From assembly GCF_028372415.1 (NCBI RefSeq), contig NC_092873.1, forward strand, positions 356,838,128-356,902,127: a stretch of DNA of 64,000 nucleotides. Reading direction: 5' to 3'. The position numbers and the translations under genes were made by a program. Shown piece after piece: positions 12,015 through 31,200 of the stretch (position 1 is its first letter; each line of letters starts with the position of its first letter). Source of the DNA: Notamacropus eugenii. Lineage: Eukaryota > Chordata > Mammalia > Diprotodontia > Macropodidae. A model generated the notes under the pieces. It was not told where the DNA came from. It did not search any database and worked only from the letters and a program-made list of their open reading frames with translations.

Positions 12015-12275
12015 TCTGGAAGTGGCATCTTGGATAGAGTGCTGAACTTGGAGTCTGGAGGACTGGAGTCTAAATCCTGAACTAGACACTTACTAGCTGT
12101 GGGAGTCTAAGCAAGTCATTTAACTTCTCTGTACTTCAGATACCTTTTCTGTAAAACAGGGATCATAATGGCACTGACCTCCCAGGGTTGTTGTAAGGAT
12201 CTAATGAGATGACGTGCACTGTGCTTTGCAAACCTTAAAATATCATATAAACACTAGCTATTATTATAACACAGA
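12015..12275 (+). mobile_element. CORE-SINE, MIR-type tail
   Basis: ggatagagtgctgaacttgg, agctgtgggagtctaagcaa, gggttgttgtaaggatctaa and gtgctttgcaaaccttaaaa. 12275-12670 holds a short internal duplication (agtgggtgccagagatg / agtgggtgtcagagagattg) but nothing else clear. Confidence 0.75.
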
Positions 12276-12672
12276 AAGGTTTTAAGGGACTTGCCTATGG
12301 CACCCAGTGAGTGGGTGCCAGAGATGTCTTGAGTGATTTGTCCTGGTTAGGGAGTTAGTGCCAGTTAGTGGGTGTCAGAGAGATTGTGACTTGCCTATGG
12401 TGCCTACTTAGTTCACACAGCAAGTCCAAATTAGCCACCAGGTCATACTGCTTAAGATGCTGCCATGTCAGATTTTATACTAATGACTAAGAAGCACCAC
12501 CTTCAGATGCCCTCTGGCCCACCAAGAACAGCAAGACACCTAGCAAATGTGTCTGAGGAGGGCAGCTGTACTCTTCAGAATGTTGTTGTTCAAGTCCATT
12601 CTTTGACCCATCTAGGGTTTGGAACCCAGGAAAGATATTTAACTTCTCAGTGCCTTAGGCAACTCTCTAAAA

Positions 12673-12720
12673 CAGGGGTCAGGAACCTGTGGCCTGGAGA
12701 CCTCAGATTCCTCACCCCTG
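12673..12720. mobile_element. Miniature hAT-type element (48 bp)
   Basis: Near-palindrome with ends cagggg...cccctg, flanked by ctctaaaa (12665-12672) and ctccaaac (12721-12728), an imperfect 8-bp duplication as hAT transposons make. The arms resemble the larger copies near 15750, 17340 and 57820. 12730-13170 shows nothing recognised. Confidence 0.6.
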
Positions 12721-13324
12721 CTCCAAACTAGACAGTAATGACCAGCACTGGTAGAGGGCATTCCTTTATCAAGGGGATTGCTACCTCCCCCCCAAAAAAA
12801 ATAAAATCACACACTCAGTCTCTATTAAAAGGAGTACTTGGGAGTCTGAGTTTGGGATACCTAATTCTATATTCTCATCTTCCTGTGTTGTGGCCAAAAA
12901 CAATTCTTGTGAAAGAACTTGTCCAACCAGCTCCAGTACTGAGGATAAATAAACAAAGCCTAGACATGCAAAAGGGGTTTGGGTTACCTGGTGTCTGTGA
13001 AGTCAGGTAGCTTAGTCCATTGTTCTGGGTGTTTAATGACAAAGATGCTTTCGGTCAGTTGGCTGGTTTGGTGTCCAGTGACTTGTTTTTGTTTCTGAGC
13101 TTTGACATTTTCTACCTTATGTGATTCCCCTCTACTTTCCCTCAACTGGCTTTGCATATAGTTTGTGTTATTGCTATAGTTGGTATCTTTTACAGCCCAG
13201 AGACAGGAAATGACTTGTCCAAGGTCCTGTAGGTAGTAATTAGCTGAGTCAGATTCCTAACCACGTCTTCTGACTCTAAATTCCATGTTCTTTCATAACT
13301 GCAACAGGTTCCTTCTAAGCAAAG

Positions 13325-13640
13325 ACTTTAGGGAAGCTAGGTAGCACAGTGGAGAGACCACACTACTTGGAGTCAGTTCAAGTCCTGTCTTAGATACTCA
13401 ACAGCTGTGTGACCCTGGGCAAGTTACTTAACCTCTTTGTTTCTCAATTTCCTCATCTGTAAAATGTGCTTAATAATAGTACCTCTTACAGTAAGCCAAT
13501 AAACCTTAAGTGTCTACTATGTGCCAGGCACTCCATCCTAACATCACAGAAATGTGAGGATTCAGTGAACAGATAAGTAAAGCACTTTGCAAAGCCTTCA
13601 AGTGCTATATAAATACTAGATGTTCTCATCATTATGATTG
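13325..13640 (+). mobile_element. CORE-SINE with internal rearrangement
   Basis: gggaagctaggtagcacagt, ctgtgtgaccctgggcaagt, tcctcatctgtaaaatgtgc; then an inserted stretch (cttaagtgtctactatgtgc) and a tail with agcactttgcaaagcc. It lies just downstream of the KRT39 stop. A diverged minus-strand SINE piece lies at about 13170-13310. Confidence 0.7.
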
Positions 13641-13959
13641 TTTTTATTTTTGTTTTTGTACTTTCACATACAGCATGGTGTTTACTATATTGTAGGTGCT
13701 TAATAAATTCTTGTTGAATTGAATCAAATTGAATTAATTGACTTTGGGCAGATAACAAGCTTTCTGGGGCATCTGTCTCTGTAAAATAAGAATGTTGGGG
13801 TAGATAATTGCTAAGTTCTAATCTATGGTATTATCTAAACCTATATGATGCTATGAATTTATGTTGAAGAATAAGAAAGTCTGAAAGCTTCCAATGAAAA
13901 CAACTGCAGAATATTTTTGGAAAGATTCTGAATGGGATGGGTAGTATCATCTTGTTCAT

Positions 13960-21691
<7,732 letters not shown>

Positions 21692-21740
21692 TCATTACCC
21701 AACCCCAAGCCAAAAACCAGACTCCTTCCTTCTTCACACA

Positions 21741-21749
21741 TTTATATAG
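21741..21749 (-). promoter_or_regulatory. KRT39: TATA box of KRT39
   Basis: Minus-strand CTATATAAA lies about 100 bp upstream of the ATG at 21640. It implies transcription start near 21715 and a 5' UTR of roughly 70-75 nt. A TATA box close to the start codon is typical of keratin genes. The start site itself is inferred. Confidence 0.75.
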
Positions 21750-22084
21750 CCTCCTATGAGGGGGTGTTACACCATGCAGGATGTTATTCTTTCTAATGTT
21801 TCCATCAATTTCCATAGAAACATCTAATTAGTCTGCTTATTTACTTCTCAGAGAACTCCTAGTCTCATAAAAAAGGTGTAGTTTGAGTTGTTATTAAATT
21901 ATTCCCCATCTCATAACTATTATTTGCCACTGGGCCCAAGGCTTCATAGGATAGCTTCAAAAGGGACGCTCATACCAGCATCACCCAAATTATTAGCCAG
22001 CTGTGAGTGGATTGAAAAAAAAGCAAGTCACTGAAGAGCCTGCTGACTTCTTGATCTGTCATTGATATTTGCCACTCATGAGAA

Positions 22085-22215
22085 AGCAGGGAGATGTAGT
22101 AGATAGAGAACTGGCCCTGGAGTCAGGAAGATTTAGGTTCAAATCCTGTCTCTGACCCACCCTGACTGTGTGACCCTAGGTGAATCACTTAACCTCTCAG
22201 TGACCCGGGTAGAGT
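22085..22215 (+). mobile_element. SINE, 5' part
   Basis: atagagaactggccctggag, caggaagatttaggttcaaa and gtgaccctaggtgaatcact. Its tail is missing. 21760-22085 is the KRT39 upstream region; apart from the TATA box I see no clear motif. Confidence 0.75.
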
Positions 22216-22329
22216 TCTAAGATTATAATTTGTAGATAAGGGGCAGCTCTGTGTTGGTGGAGGGAATCTTTTCATGGAGAATTCTCAATAGTAATGGGGT
22301 TTAGTTAAAAAGAGGAAAAGAAGTGGTCC

Positions 22330-23175
22330 AAAAAGCTAACATGAACTGAGAAGCATAGTTTACAGAAATTAGGGAGGTGAGAGGGCCTATTCAGTCCATA
22401 TTTGAGGTATTATGTTATTTAAGAAGGACAGTGACAAATTATAAATTAGAGAACATCCATAAGGGCAAAGGGCCTTCAGTCAATGTTAATATGGAATCTG
22501 GCTGAAGAACATGGGAATGTTAATACCAGAGAAGACAAGACTTGGAGGTGGGGGAAAAGGGAAGTAGATAACATTTGTTGTTGTTGAATCGCTTCAATCA
22601 TGCCTGACTTTCCCTGACCCCATTTGGGGGTTTCTTGGCAAAGATAATAAAGTGGTTTAGCATCTTCTTCTTTAGGTCATTTTACAAATGAGGAAGCTGA
22701 GGCAGACGGGGGTTAAATGACTTGCCCAGGGTCACACAGCCAGTGAGTGTCTGAGGCTGAATTTGAACTCACAAAGAGGAGTCTTCTTATCTGTAGGCCC
22801 AGCACTTTATCCACAATGCCAGCTAGCTGCCCTGTAGATAACAGCTGTCTACAAATATCTGAAGGGTGATCATATGGAAGAAAGATCCATGCTGCTGCTT
22901 GGCCCTAAAGGGCAAATCCAGAAGCATGCATGGAAGTTGGAAAGAGGTATTGAGTCACTATCAGGAAAATTAGAATCCTAGAATATTAGGATCCTAACAA
23001 TTGCAGTTATCTAAAAATGGAGCAAGTTGCCTGGGAAGGCTATGGGTTCCCTCACTGATGGGTTTCAAACAAAAGCTGAATGGCCACCAGTGTGGCAGGG
23101 ATGATTCTTCTGGGGTGATAGGTGGGACCAGATAGCTTCTGAGGACTCTTCCAGCTCTAAACATTCTGTGAATCT
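22330..23175 (+). mobile_element. CR1/L3-type LINE, 3' region, interrupted by a SINE
   Basis: Left part 22330-22563 and right part 22834-23175. It includes gcctattcagtccatatttg, ctgcttggccctaaagggca, gggttccctcactgatgggt, gctgaatggccaccagtg and gatagcttctgaggactctt, the order of CR1/L3 3' ends. Split by the SINE at 22574-22833. Confidence 0.7.
22574..22833 (-). mobile_element. SINE with RTE-type tail nested in the CR1/L3 copy
   Basis: Minus-strand SINE from ttgttgttgaatcgcttcaa to cacaatgccagctagctgcc. Flanked by the perfect 10-bp duplication gtagataaca at 22564-22573 and 22834-22843. Confidence 0.88.
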
Positions 23176-23179
23176 AGCA

Positions 23180-23421
23180 TCTATCTGCTCATGTTCAATC
23201 TGACCTACTTGTCACAAATGCTCAGATTTCTTAAGAGTCTAGTCAATGCTTAGATTTCTTAATAGTCTGGCCAACAGGGTAGATTTCTAGAATCTCACCC
23301 ACCCTTTATTAGTGTTTTAATAAATTTTGTCTTTGACTAAAAAAAAGGCTTGGGTTGAATTCATTTGAGGCAGGACACATGCATTGCTATTTTGGGGTCC
23401 AAGCACCCCTAAACCTCAACA
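23180..23421 (+). mobile_element. Solo LTR or LTR fragment, ERV fossil (related to 26330 and 28828)
   Basis: The right end is clear: poly(A)-signal stretch ttttaataaattttgtcttt, then aggcttgggttgaattcatt and ttttggggtcc, ending ...caaca. Its reverse complement matches the starts of the LTRs at 26330 and 28828. The left boundary is uncertain. Confidence 0.55.
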
Positions 23422-23615
23422 GTTCTTTTGGAGGTGCTCTATAGAGAGGGTAGTTTTTATCTGATTCTCTGTGTTTGTGTGGATGTGGTGTGGGTAAGAT
23501 ATGCATTGAACTCTTCCCTCTTTAAGAGAAACTCTCCCCTTAGTAAGGGAAAGATTTGGGCATATGAGTATTAAATAGTTTTAGACTATCTACTTGAAAG
23601 GAAATGGGTAGAAAG

Positions 23616-24790
23616 GGGCAGAGGCAAGATGGTGGAATAAAAGCAGGGACTTGTTTGAGATCTCCCCCAGACTCCTATAAATATCTATTAAAACTACTCT
23701 AAGCAGATTCTAGAGCATTAGAACTCACAAAATGATAGAATGAAACAAATTTCCAGTACAAGGCAACCTCGAAGTTTGACAGGAATGGTCTGTTGCACCA
23801 GACTGGGAGAGGAGAACGGTCTAGTGTGAGCTCCAGCACAGACAGGGCCCCAGCAAATCCAGAGCATGCCTCAGGGGAACAGAATCACTGGCAGCTGTGG
23901 TGGTTTCCAGACTTCTCAATCCACAAACACAAAAGACAACTTAGAAGGTCAATAGGAAAGGCCAACCAGACTTGGATGAGAGAGAAGCATGGTCTGGTCT
24001 CAGCCCTTGGGTGGTGGTGATGGCAGAGGCCACTTCTAGAGTTCTCAGGCCAGAGACCATGAGGGAATCAAGTGGCTGATCAGACGAGGATTCCAGGGAT
24101 CTCCTTCCTGGTGTTGAAGCAGTATTCTCTTCCTTTGCCCATGTTTTGATCTGGGTTGTAGTCCTGGGTGGCCATCCTGAGGTGAGGAGGAGTGCTGATG
24201 TGGCAGAGCTTATGGCAGTAGTGAAAGGGAATCCTCTTCACAGTTCCAAGGCAGAAAAGAGTGCTTGTGGTTACTCACAGACCAGAGCACAAGCTAGGAG
24301 AGGAATAAACAGTTCTCCTTTGATCATGCCACCTTGGAAGAACTGAAAATTCTAGATACTAGATACTAGAAGTATCTCTGAAAACAGCTGCACAAAACCC
24401 CTGAAGCATGGGACAGTACACTCTCCACACTGGAACCAGAGGAATAACTTAACAAAGAATTAGAAAGTCAAGTAATTGGCTGGGAAAATGAGCAAACAGT
24501 GGAAAAAAACTCAGACTATAGAATGTTACTTTTGTGACAAAGAAGATCAAAATATACGATCAGAAGAAGACAACAGAGTCAAAGCTCCTACATTCAAAAC
24601 CTCCAGGAAAAATATGAATTGGTCTCAGGCCATGGAAGAACTCAAAAAGGATTTTGAAGATCAAGTAAGAGAAGTAGAGGAAAAACTGGGAAGAAAAATG
24701 AGAGTGATGCAAGAAAATTACGAAAAACTAGTCAATAGCTTACTAAAGGAAACCCCCCCCCCAATAGTGATGAAAATAACAACTTAAAAA
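23616..24790 (+). mobile_element. L1 LINE 5' end: 5' UTR and start of ORF1
   Basis: Begins with ggcagaggcaagatggtgga, the start of full-length marsupial L1. ORF1 starts near 24488 (MSKQWKKTQT) and carries the coiled-coil start MEELKKDFEDQVREVEEKLG before the match ends in a C-rich run at 24750-24762. No further ORF1, ORF2 or 3' end follows. 24790-25970 is apparently unique sequence with no gene I can support. Confidence 0.8.
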
Positions 24791-26329
24791 GAGATTTTGT
24801 TTTGTCCTTTTAAAAACATGAAGTAGAAAAATTACTACCTTTTGTTTAGAAAATAAATCACAGAATTTTCCTCACATTCAGTGAAGTTTTGTTACTGCAT
24901 GTCAATTCTTCTGGGGATGTGGAAAACCCTCCCAAAACCCATAAGACACAACAGTGTAGGAAATGCAATGCCTTTCTCTTTTCTATGGGCAGTTACTAGT
25001 CTGGTAGCTGAGAGAGGTAGATCCTGGGCAAAAAGAGCCATTGGCCATGGAGACAAATGACACAAGGTTATTTTGATACTAAACAGTATTAAAGACAAAC
25101 TCTTTTGAAGCCAAATCAGCCTATGGTGTGTGAAGTTGTGAACTAGTCCTAGGATAGATTTGGTTACAAGACACAGCTTGAGTGAGAAGCAGGTATGTTG
25201 GTAAGTGTCTAACTTAAAAATGTCTCTGTGGAAAAAAAATGTGTAAGGACAATAAACTTTTAAGTTTAATTTGTATTATTAATATTTTCTCCATCACTTT
25301 CTTAAGTCAAAACAACCATTAAAACAATAAATAAACTCTGATTTATAGCATTTGCTAATGTCCAAGATCTAAGTGCTCATATTGAAAGTTTAATAATTGG
25401 CTCTCAGAGTTTGTTTTGGAAGAACCATACCCTTGGTTATAAGTTGTTCAGTCAGTACTGGGAATAAGAATTAGTGGGAAAAGTTCTGAATTATACATTA
25501 GTATTTGCTTTAAAATTTTCTTCCATATTAGGTATTCTTAACATTTTAGGTGTCATGTACCCCTTTGGTAATCTGGGGAAGCCTATTATTCCCCTTATCA
25601 GAGTAATATTTTTACTGTAATAAAATGCAAAAAATAGAAAAATTTTCATAAATATAAAATATCTATAAAAATTATTTTAAAAATTTTATGCATAAAATGC
25701 ATAAAATAAATAGTAATAAGAAGGAAAACAAAGGTTAATGAAATTAAAGATGCATTTTTTTCCTACTCAAGCTCATCAGCTCCTCAAAATATAAGAGTAC
25801 TGGGGATCCCATATTAAGCATCCTTGTTCTATATATTTTATCCTTAACACAATACTTCATAACATTGTTTAAGTTGGTGTGTTTCAAGAAAATACTTTAA
25901 GAAAAGAAGACAAGAGCTAATATTTTCTTACTCCTACTACTGAAGCATCAATTCAGGTTTTTTTAAAGTTTTAAAATTTATTTTCAAATTAAATACAAAA
26001 TAAGAAAAGAAAAAAAAATTACACAGCAGAACATGAGTGGATTCAATACAAAGCAATACATTTCCATTTCAAGAAAATCCTATGTAATAACAACTGCACT
26101 TTATTTTCAAAGCTGTCCAGTTTTCATTGTTTCCTTGTAGGCTTTCTTCTGTCTTCTGCTGTTATGTATATTATTATATATTCTGTTCTTATATATATTA
26201 TTATACTGCTTTATTTTTTTTCTCCTTTCTCCCTCCACTCCCCCAAATGGTTATCTACAATCAAGCATGGACACATCCACACACATACATATACACACAT
26301 GTATATTTGTACACTTATACATGTTGTGC

Positions 26330-26768
26330 TTTGGGGTGCTGGGAACCCCAAAATGTAAGGGTATAGAGAGCTTTGCCTGGAAAGAATTCAACCACTCAAG
26401 TCTTCTTTCAGTCAAAGTATTGAGGTTTATTATAAAACCATTATGCTGGGAAAAATTTCTAGTAAATCTGCAACTTAATGGAGGTAAAACTGATACTTAT
26501 ATAGAAAAAAGGGAAAAAGGGTCAGTGAGTAGATCTGGATGGGATTAAGGAATAGTAAGTGATCTGGGGTGGGCCAGGGGCAGACAGTGAAAGTAGTTAA
26601 GTGATCAGAGAGCTACAGTGAAAGGCCAGTTAAAAGGATTGTTGAGTGTCTAGGTGGGCTGGGACAGATCAGATGTCTCAGGGGAAATGCCAGTTTGGGA
26701 AAGTTCAGGGACTGGGATGCTTTCAAAAATGTGGTCTTTTCTTTTTAGGGGTCCAGGTCCCATCACCC
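26330..26768 (-). mobile_element. Solo LTR, ERV fossil
   Basis: Starts tgctttggggtgctgggaac with poly(A)-side features in reverse (ggtttattata) and ends tcccatcaccccatcac. The two ends are inverted versions of one another over about 15 of 20 bases. It lies within acat-rich sequence. The duplication at the target is not clear. Confidence 0.65.
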
Positions 26769-26879
26769 CATCACACACATGCATGTGTACATACATGCAT
26801 ACACACATACATACATATATACTTATACATATATACATAAATAAATATAGATAGCCACAACCATACATACACTCAAATG

Positions 26880-28827
26880 CGTATATGTAAGATTGTATTA
26901 TGATTATTTTCACTTGTCATTTTCTGTAGGTGGATAGCATTTTCCGTCATAAATACAAATCTTTTCATATTTTTCTTAATCATCCAGCTCATCATTTTGT
27001 ATACTACAATAATATTCCTGCCAAATCACATTCTATCTGAAAGATTGTCTATGAGAGTCACCCCTCCCCCCCATTTTCTATGTTCCCTCTATTCTTTGCT
27101 ACATACATTTTATTTATACAGGAATTTTTTAATTTAAAATAATCAATATTATCCATTTCACAGCTTCATACTATCACCTTATAATATGGTTTAAGGTCTG
27201 GTACTACTGAATCTAGTTATTTAACATCTTTTTCTCCTGACTTCCTTGAAGTTCCTTGCCCTCTGCTCTTCTAAATGAACTCTGCTATTATTTTTTTCTG
27301 ACTCAGTAAGATGGCTTTTAGTAATTTAATTGGGATGGCATTGTATAAATAGATTAGTTAGGTAAAACTGTCATTTAAAAAATTATATTAGCCTTACTCA
27401 CCCATGCACAATAAATACTACTTCAATTATTTAGATATAACTTTGTTTTTATCAAAGGTGCTTTGTGTTTATATTCATATAGTTCCTGTGTCTGTTTTGG
27501 CAGGTACACTCTCATTTTTTAATACTATCTAGTTATTTTATGTGATCTAAAACTGTGGATTAATATGGCTAATATACAGTGTGGTTTCTCTATTTTTCTT
27601 TTTTTGGATATATCTATTTTAGTTTTAACTTTTTCTGAGATCATGAGTACTATCCTTGCTCTTTTATATAATGAATTCTACTCTTGACCTTTGTTTTTTG
27701 TGTGTAGGTTTCCCTCATTTTTATAACCTTCCTGAAAGTAACGTATTGTTGAATTCAACTTTTTAATTTGCCATCAGCCTCCATTTTATGGATAAATTCA
27801 ACCCATTGCAATTCCAAACTATAATTACTTGTATATTTTCCTCCTTCCTATTTTTCTTTCTATCCCTCTCACTCTATTCCTATACCTCCTTGCTCCTCTA
27901 CTTTACTTTTACCTGCTATCTTTGACCTCCTATTACTTAACTTACCCCCCTCCAAGAAGCCCTTCCTTATCCTCTCCCTGCACCCTAGACCCTTACCCTC
28001 TTATTTCTTTATGTATTTAGAAGACTTTTGTGCCTCTCTCTCTCTCTCTCTGTATGTGCATTGTTCCCTCTTTAACCTATTCTTAATGAGAGTAGGGTTC
28101 CAGAACTACCAGTTTTCCTCCCCCACTTAAATCCTCTATATCAGTTCTTCCTTTCACAACTCATTTGTATGAGATATTTACTCTTATTTTTTCCTACATC
28201 ATTTTACTTTATGGAATCATATCATACTCAATTCTATACCACTTTCTTTCGAGCTACCCAATTACTAAAGACAATCCTAGACATGCAGTTTACATTTCCA
28301 CATATAAAAAATAAACAATTTCTCCTTATTGAGTCCCTTGTAATGAGTCTTTGATGTTTATATTTCTCTTGGATCCTGCATGTCCAATTTCTTCAAAAAG
28401 TTCTGGTCTTTTTGTGACAAAATCTTGAAAGTCTGTCACTTCATCGAATATTCATTTTTTTTTGTTGTTCAGGATTATACTTAACTTTGCTGGACGTGAT
28501 GTTTTCAACCAGAACCCCAGTCCTTTTGTTTTTGATATACAGTGTTCTAAGACCTGTATCTTTTAGTTTAGCTGCTGCTAGATCTTGTGCAATTAGAATT
28601 GTGGTTCTGCTGTATTTGAATTGCTTTTTTCTTGCTGCTTGTAACATTTTCTACTTAATCTCAGGGTTGCGGGATTTGGTTATGATATATCTGTAGGTTT
28701 TCTTCTGAGGTTCTCTTGCAGATGGTGATCAGTACATTTTTTTTCTATTTCTACTTTCCCTTCTCATTCTAGCACTTTAGGACAATTTTAATTATTATTT
28801 GTATTATTGTATTGATGACGTTTAGGG
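26880..28827 (-). mobile_element. L1 LINE, antisense copy, 3' and middle part
   Basis: Read on the minus strand: 3' end (gaaaatgctatccacctaca), thumb part of ORF2 (NAIPIK-type segment near 27330), other ORF2 pieces near 27650-27830, a purine-rich spacer, then ORF1 C-terminal domain at 28441-28647 with QAARKKQFKYSRTTILIAQ. Much of ORF2 is missing. It may extend left to about 26000, where sequence resembles the L1 tail. The LTR at 28828 interrupts it. Confidence 0.75.
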
Positions 28828-29407
28828 TGATGGGGACCCCAAAATACGGACAGTCCAGGTCGTGCTCGAATGAATTCAACTCAAGCCTTCTTAAAGCCAA
28901 AGAAAACAAAGTTTATTAAATATTTGCCAAATTGGGTTGCCTCTTAAGGAGCCTAAGCATCTGTAATGTTTGTATTCACAAGCAGGCCAGATAGAATCCC
29001 AGAGAGACAGAGTCTGAGCTGGATTGAATCTGAGTGCCTTCATGGAGGTGAGATGGAACTAAATACAGAAAAGACTATCAAAAGGATCTGAGGGGTGGTC
29101 TGGTAGTCCAGGGTGATGGGAGGAAGGGTTTTGGAAGGGTCTTGAGGAGAAGTCCAAGGAGGGAATCCAAGGAGGGTCAAAGTCTGGAAACTATCAGGAG
29201 ACATCAGACTATGGAGGTTTTGGGTGGGAAGCAGGTGGGGCAATCCACAGATCTTGATAGAGGCAGTATGGGAATGAATACAGATCTTGATGGGCTTCCT
29301 GAGATGGCCTGAACAAATGGGAAGATTAGATTTGAGTAAGAAAGGCCAGATTAAGTGGGAAGATTCAAGGGGAGCTCAAGGAGGCTCCCAGAGTCTGAAC
29401 CCCATCA
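28828..29407 (-). mobile_element. Solo LTR, ERV fossil, inside an L1
   Basis: 580 bp between tgatgggg and ccccatca, perfect 8-bp inverted ends. The poly(A) side (agtttattaaat near 28910) is at the left, so minus orientation. L1 ORF1 sequence lies on both sides. No clear target duplication. Same family as the ends at 23421 and 26330. Confidence 0.75.
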
Positions 29408-30560
29408 GTATCAAGATTTTTTTCATCATAGCTTTTAGGTAGTCTGATTATGCTTATGTTTTCTCTTCTTGATCTGTTCTCCAGATCAGTTATTTTTGTC
29501 ATGTTTCACATTCTTTTCTATTTTTCCATTCTTCATAATTTGTTTTATTATTTCTTAGTCTCTTATAACTTTGCTCGCTTCCCCTTGCCCATTTCTAGTG
29601 TTAAAGAAGTCATTTTCTTCCTTAAGATTCTGGATCTCCTTTTGCAGTTTTTTTACTTTCTTTTCATAATCTTTTTTTTCTTGGATTTTTCTTACTTTAA
29701 AATTTTTTCCCCCTCAATCTGTCTTATTTGATTTTTGAAGACTTTCTTGAGTTCTTCTATAAATTCCTTTTGGGCAGGTCACCATTTGGTGCTACTCTTT
29801 GGGGTAAGAGAGGCATTTTTTGCATCAGTATCCTCCTCTGAAGATGAATCCCTGTCTTCTCTTCCCATATTAGCTGTCTATGGCTGGGTTCTTCTCATTT
29901 ACCTGCTCATTTTAAAAATATTTTTTTTGGTAGCCTTTTATTATAATCACCTCCAATCCTGAGGTGTGGAGGGTGGAGTCTCTGACCTTAGGTCTTTCTT
30001 CTTATTATTTTTTGAGCTTTGTCCTGGGCCCAACCACTGTACTGCTTTCTCCCTCAAAGTCACAGGTGGAGCCTCCAGGCACACTATGCCTGAGAATCCT
30101 CCAGTGGCTATGACCTTCAGTTCTTCCCTCTGGCCTGGAATCAAGACCAAGAACTCAGTTTTCCTGCAATTGCCCACAGCCAGCAGCATCCCTGCCCTAC
30201 TGCTTCTGCACCTATCAACTGTGTGTTGGCTCCTTCTCTCCCAAGACCACATCTCGGCAGCCCAGCTAGGTCTGGTGTCACTTGTCAGGAGAGGCTTACC
30301 CAATCTTCCCCTGCACAGATGCTGGACTTGCCATACTGTCTGGAAGGTGAAAATTCCTGTGACTGAGGTTGAGGCTACCTTTCAACCCAGTTGCCTCCAG
30401 GGCTTGCCCATTGCTGTTTCAGTGGAGCTAGTCTGGAGGTGTTCTCACTTCACTCCAGTCTAGCTTCCTATGTGGCCTCTTTCTTTGGATCTTCTCCAGT
30501 TGTCCCAGGAGGACCACTGTTTTACCCCAACTCTTGTTTACTTTTGCTGATCTATGTTCA
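29408..30560 (-). mobile_element. L1 LINE, antisense copy, ORF1 N-terminal part and 5' UTR
   Basis: Continues the copy at 26880-28827 beyond the LTR: antisense coiled-coil region of ORF1 (about 29420-29790), ORF1 start and then the 5' UTR. Confidence 0.7.
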
Positions 30561-30659
30561 CCTGGAGGTGCTATTTTGCCTTGTTTATGGAGAAAACCTA
30601 CAGAGTTTGAAATTTTCTGACCTACTCCTCCATCTACCCTGAATCCTCTCCTAATTCAC

Positions 30660-31200
30660 ATGTTGTTGTTTTTGTTTGTTCTATATTTTTGAAGAGGACC
30701 AATGATATCACAGGGTGATGACTTGCTTGTAAATTGGATTTAAGTGAGGCAGAGCTATGCAAAATATCAGCCTCACTCTCTTCTAGAGTTATCAGAGTCT
30801 AGTAGTGAGACAAGAGTCAGGATGACTGGTTATGAGCTGAGGTATAGTAGATGACTTCAGCATCTTGGATGTCTGACCAAGCTCTCAGAATTTTGTAGCA
30901 TCTACTTCCTTTGCCTTCATGGCTGTTGGAACAAGTTACTCTTTTCTGCCCATTCCACTGGGGGAAGTCTTCACATGCTTAGAGCAGACAGTCTTCTAAC
31001 TCATTGGTGGGTTTGTGGTCTGTTCATTACCCTCAACCTGGTTTGACTCATCTCCTGGGACTGTTTACCTGGATGTAGTTGCTGTGCATGCTACAGTTTG
31101 TTGGAGCTACAGGTGAGACATGAGTGCCAGATGGACACCAACACTGGATGAGCAGCCTTGGAAATGTCTTGGCAAACCCTGACACCAGAGTTGCTAGTCC
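30660..31200 (-). mobile_element. RTE-related non-autonomous repeat
   Basis: tgttgttgtttttgtttgtt at its 3' end, then gaagaggaccaatgatatca, ttggatttaagtgaggcaga and ccttcatggctgttggaaca. A common marsupial repeat by memory; its exact family name is uncertain. 31340-33030 beyond it holds no gene I can support. Confidence 0.6.

Noticed and set aside
29966-30463. 165-residue plus-strand frame
   Set aside because: It is antisense to an L1 5' UTR and ORF1 start, with no protein features.
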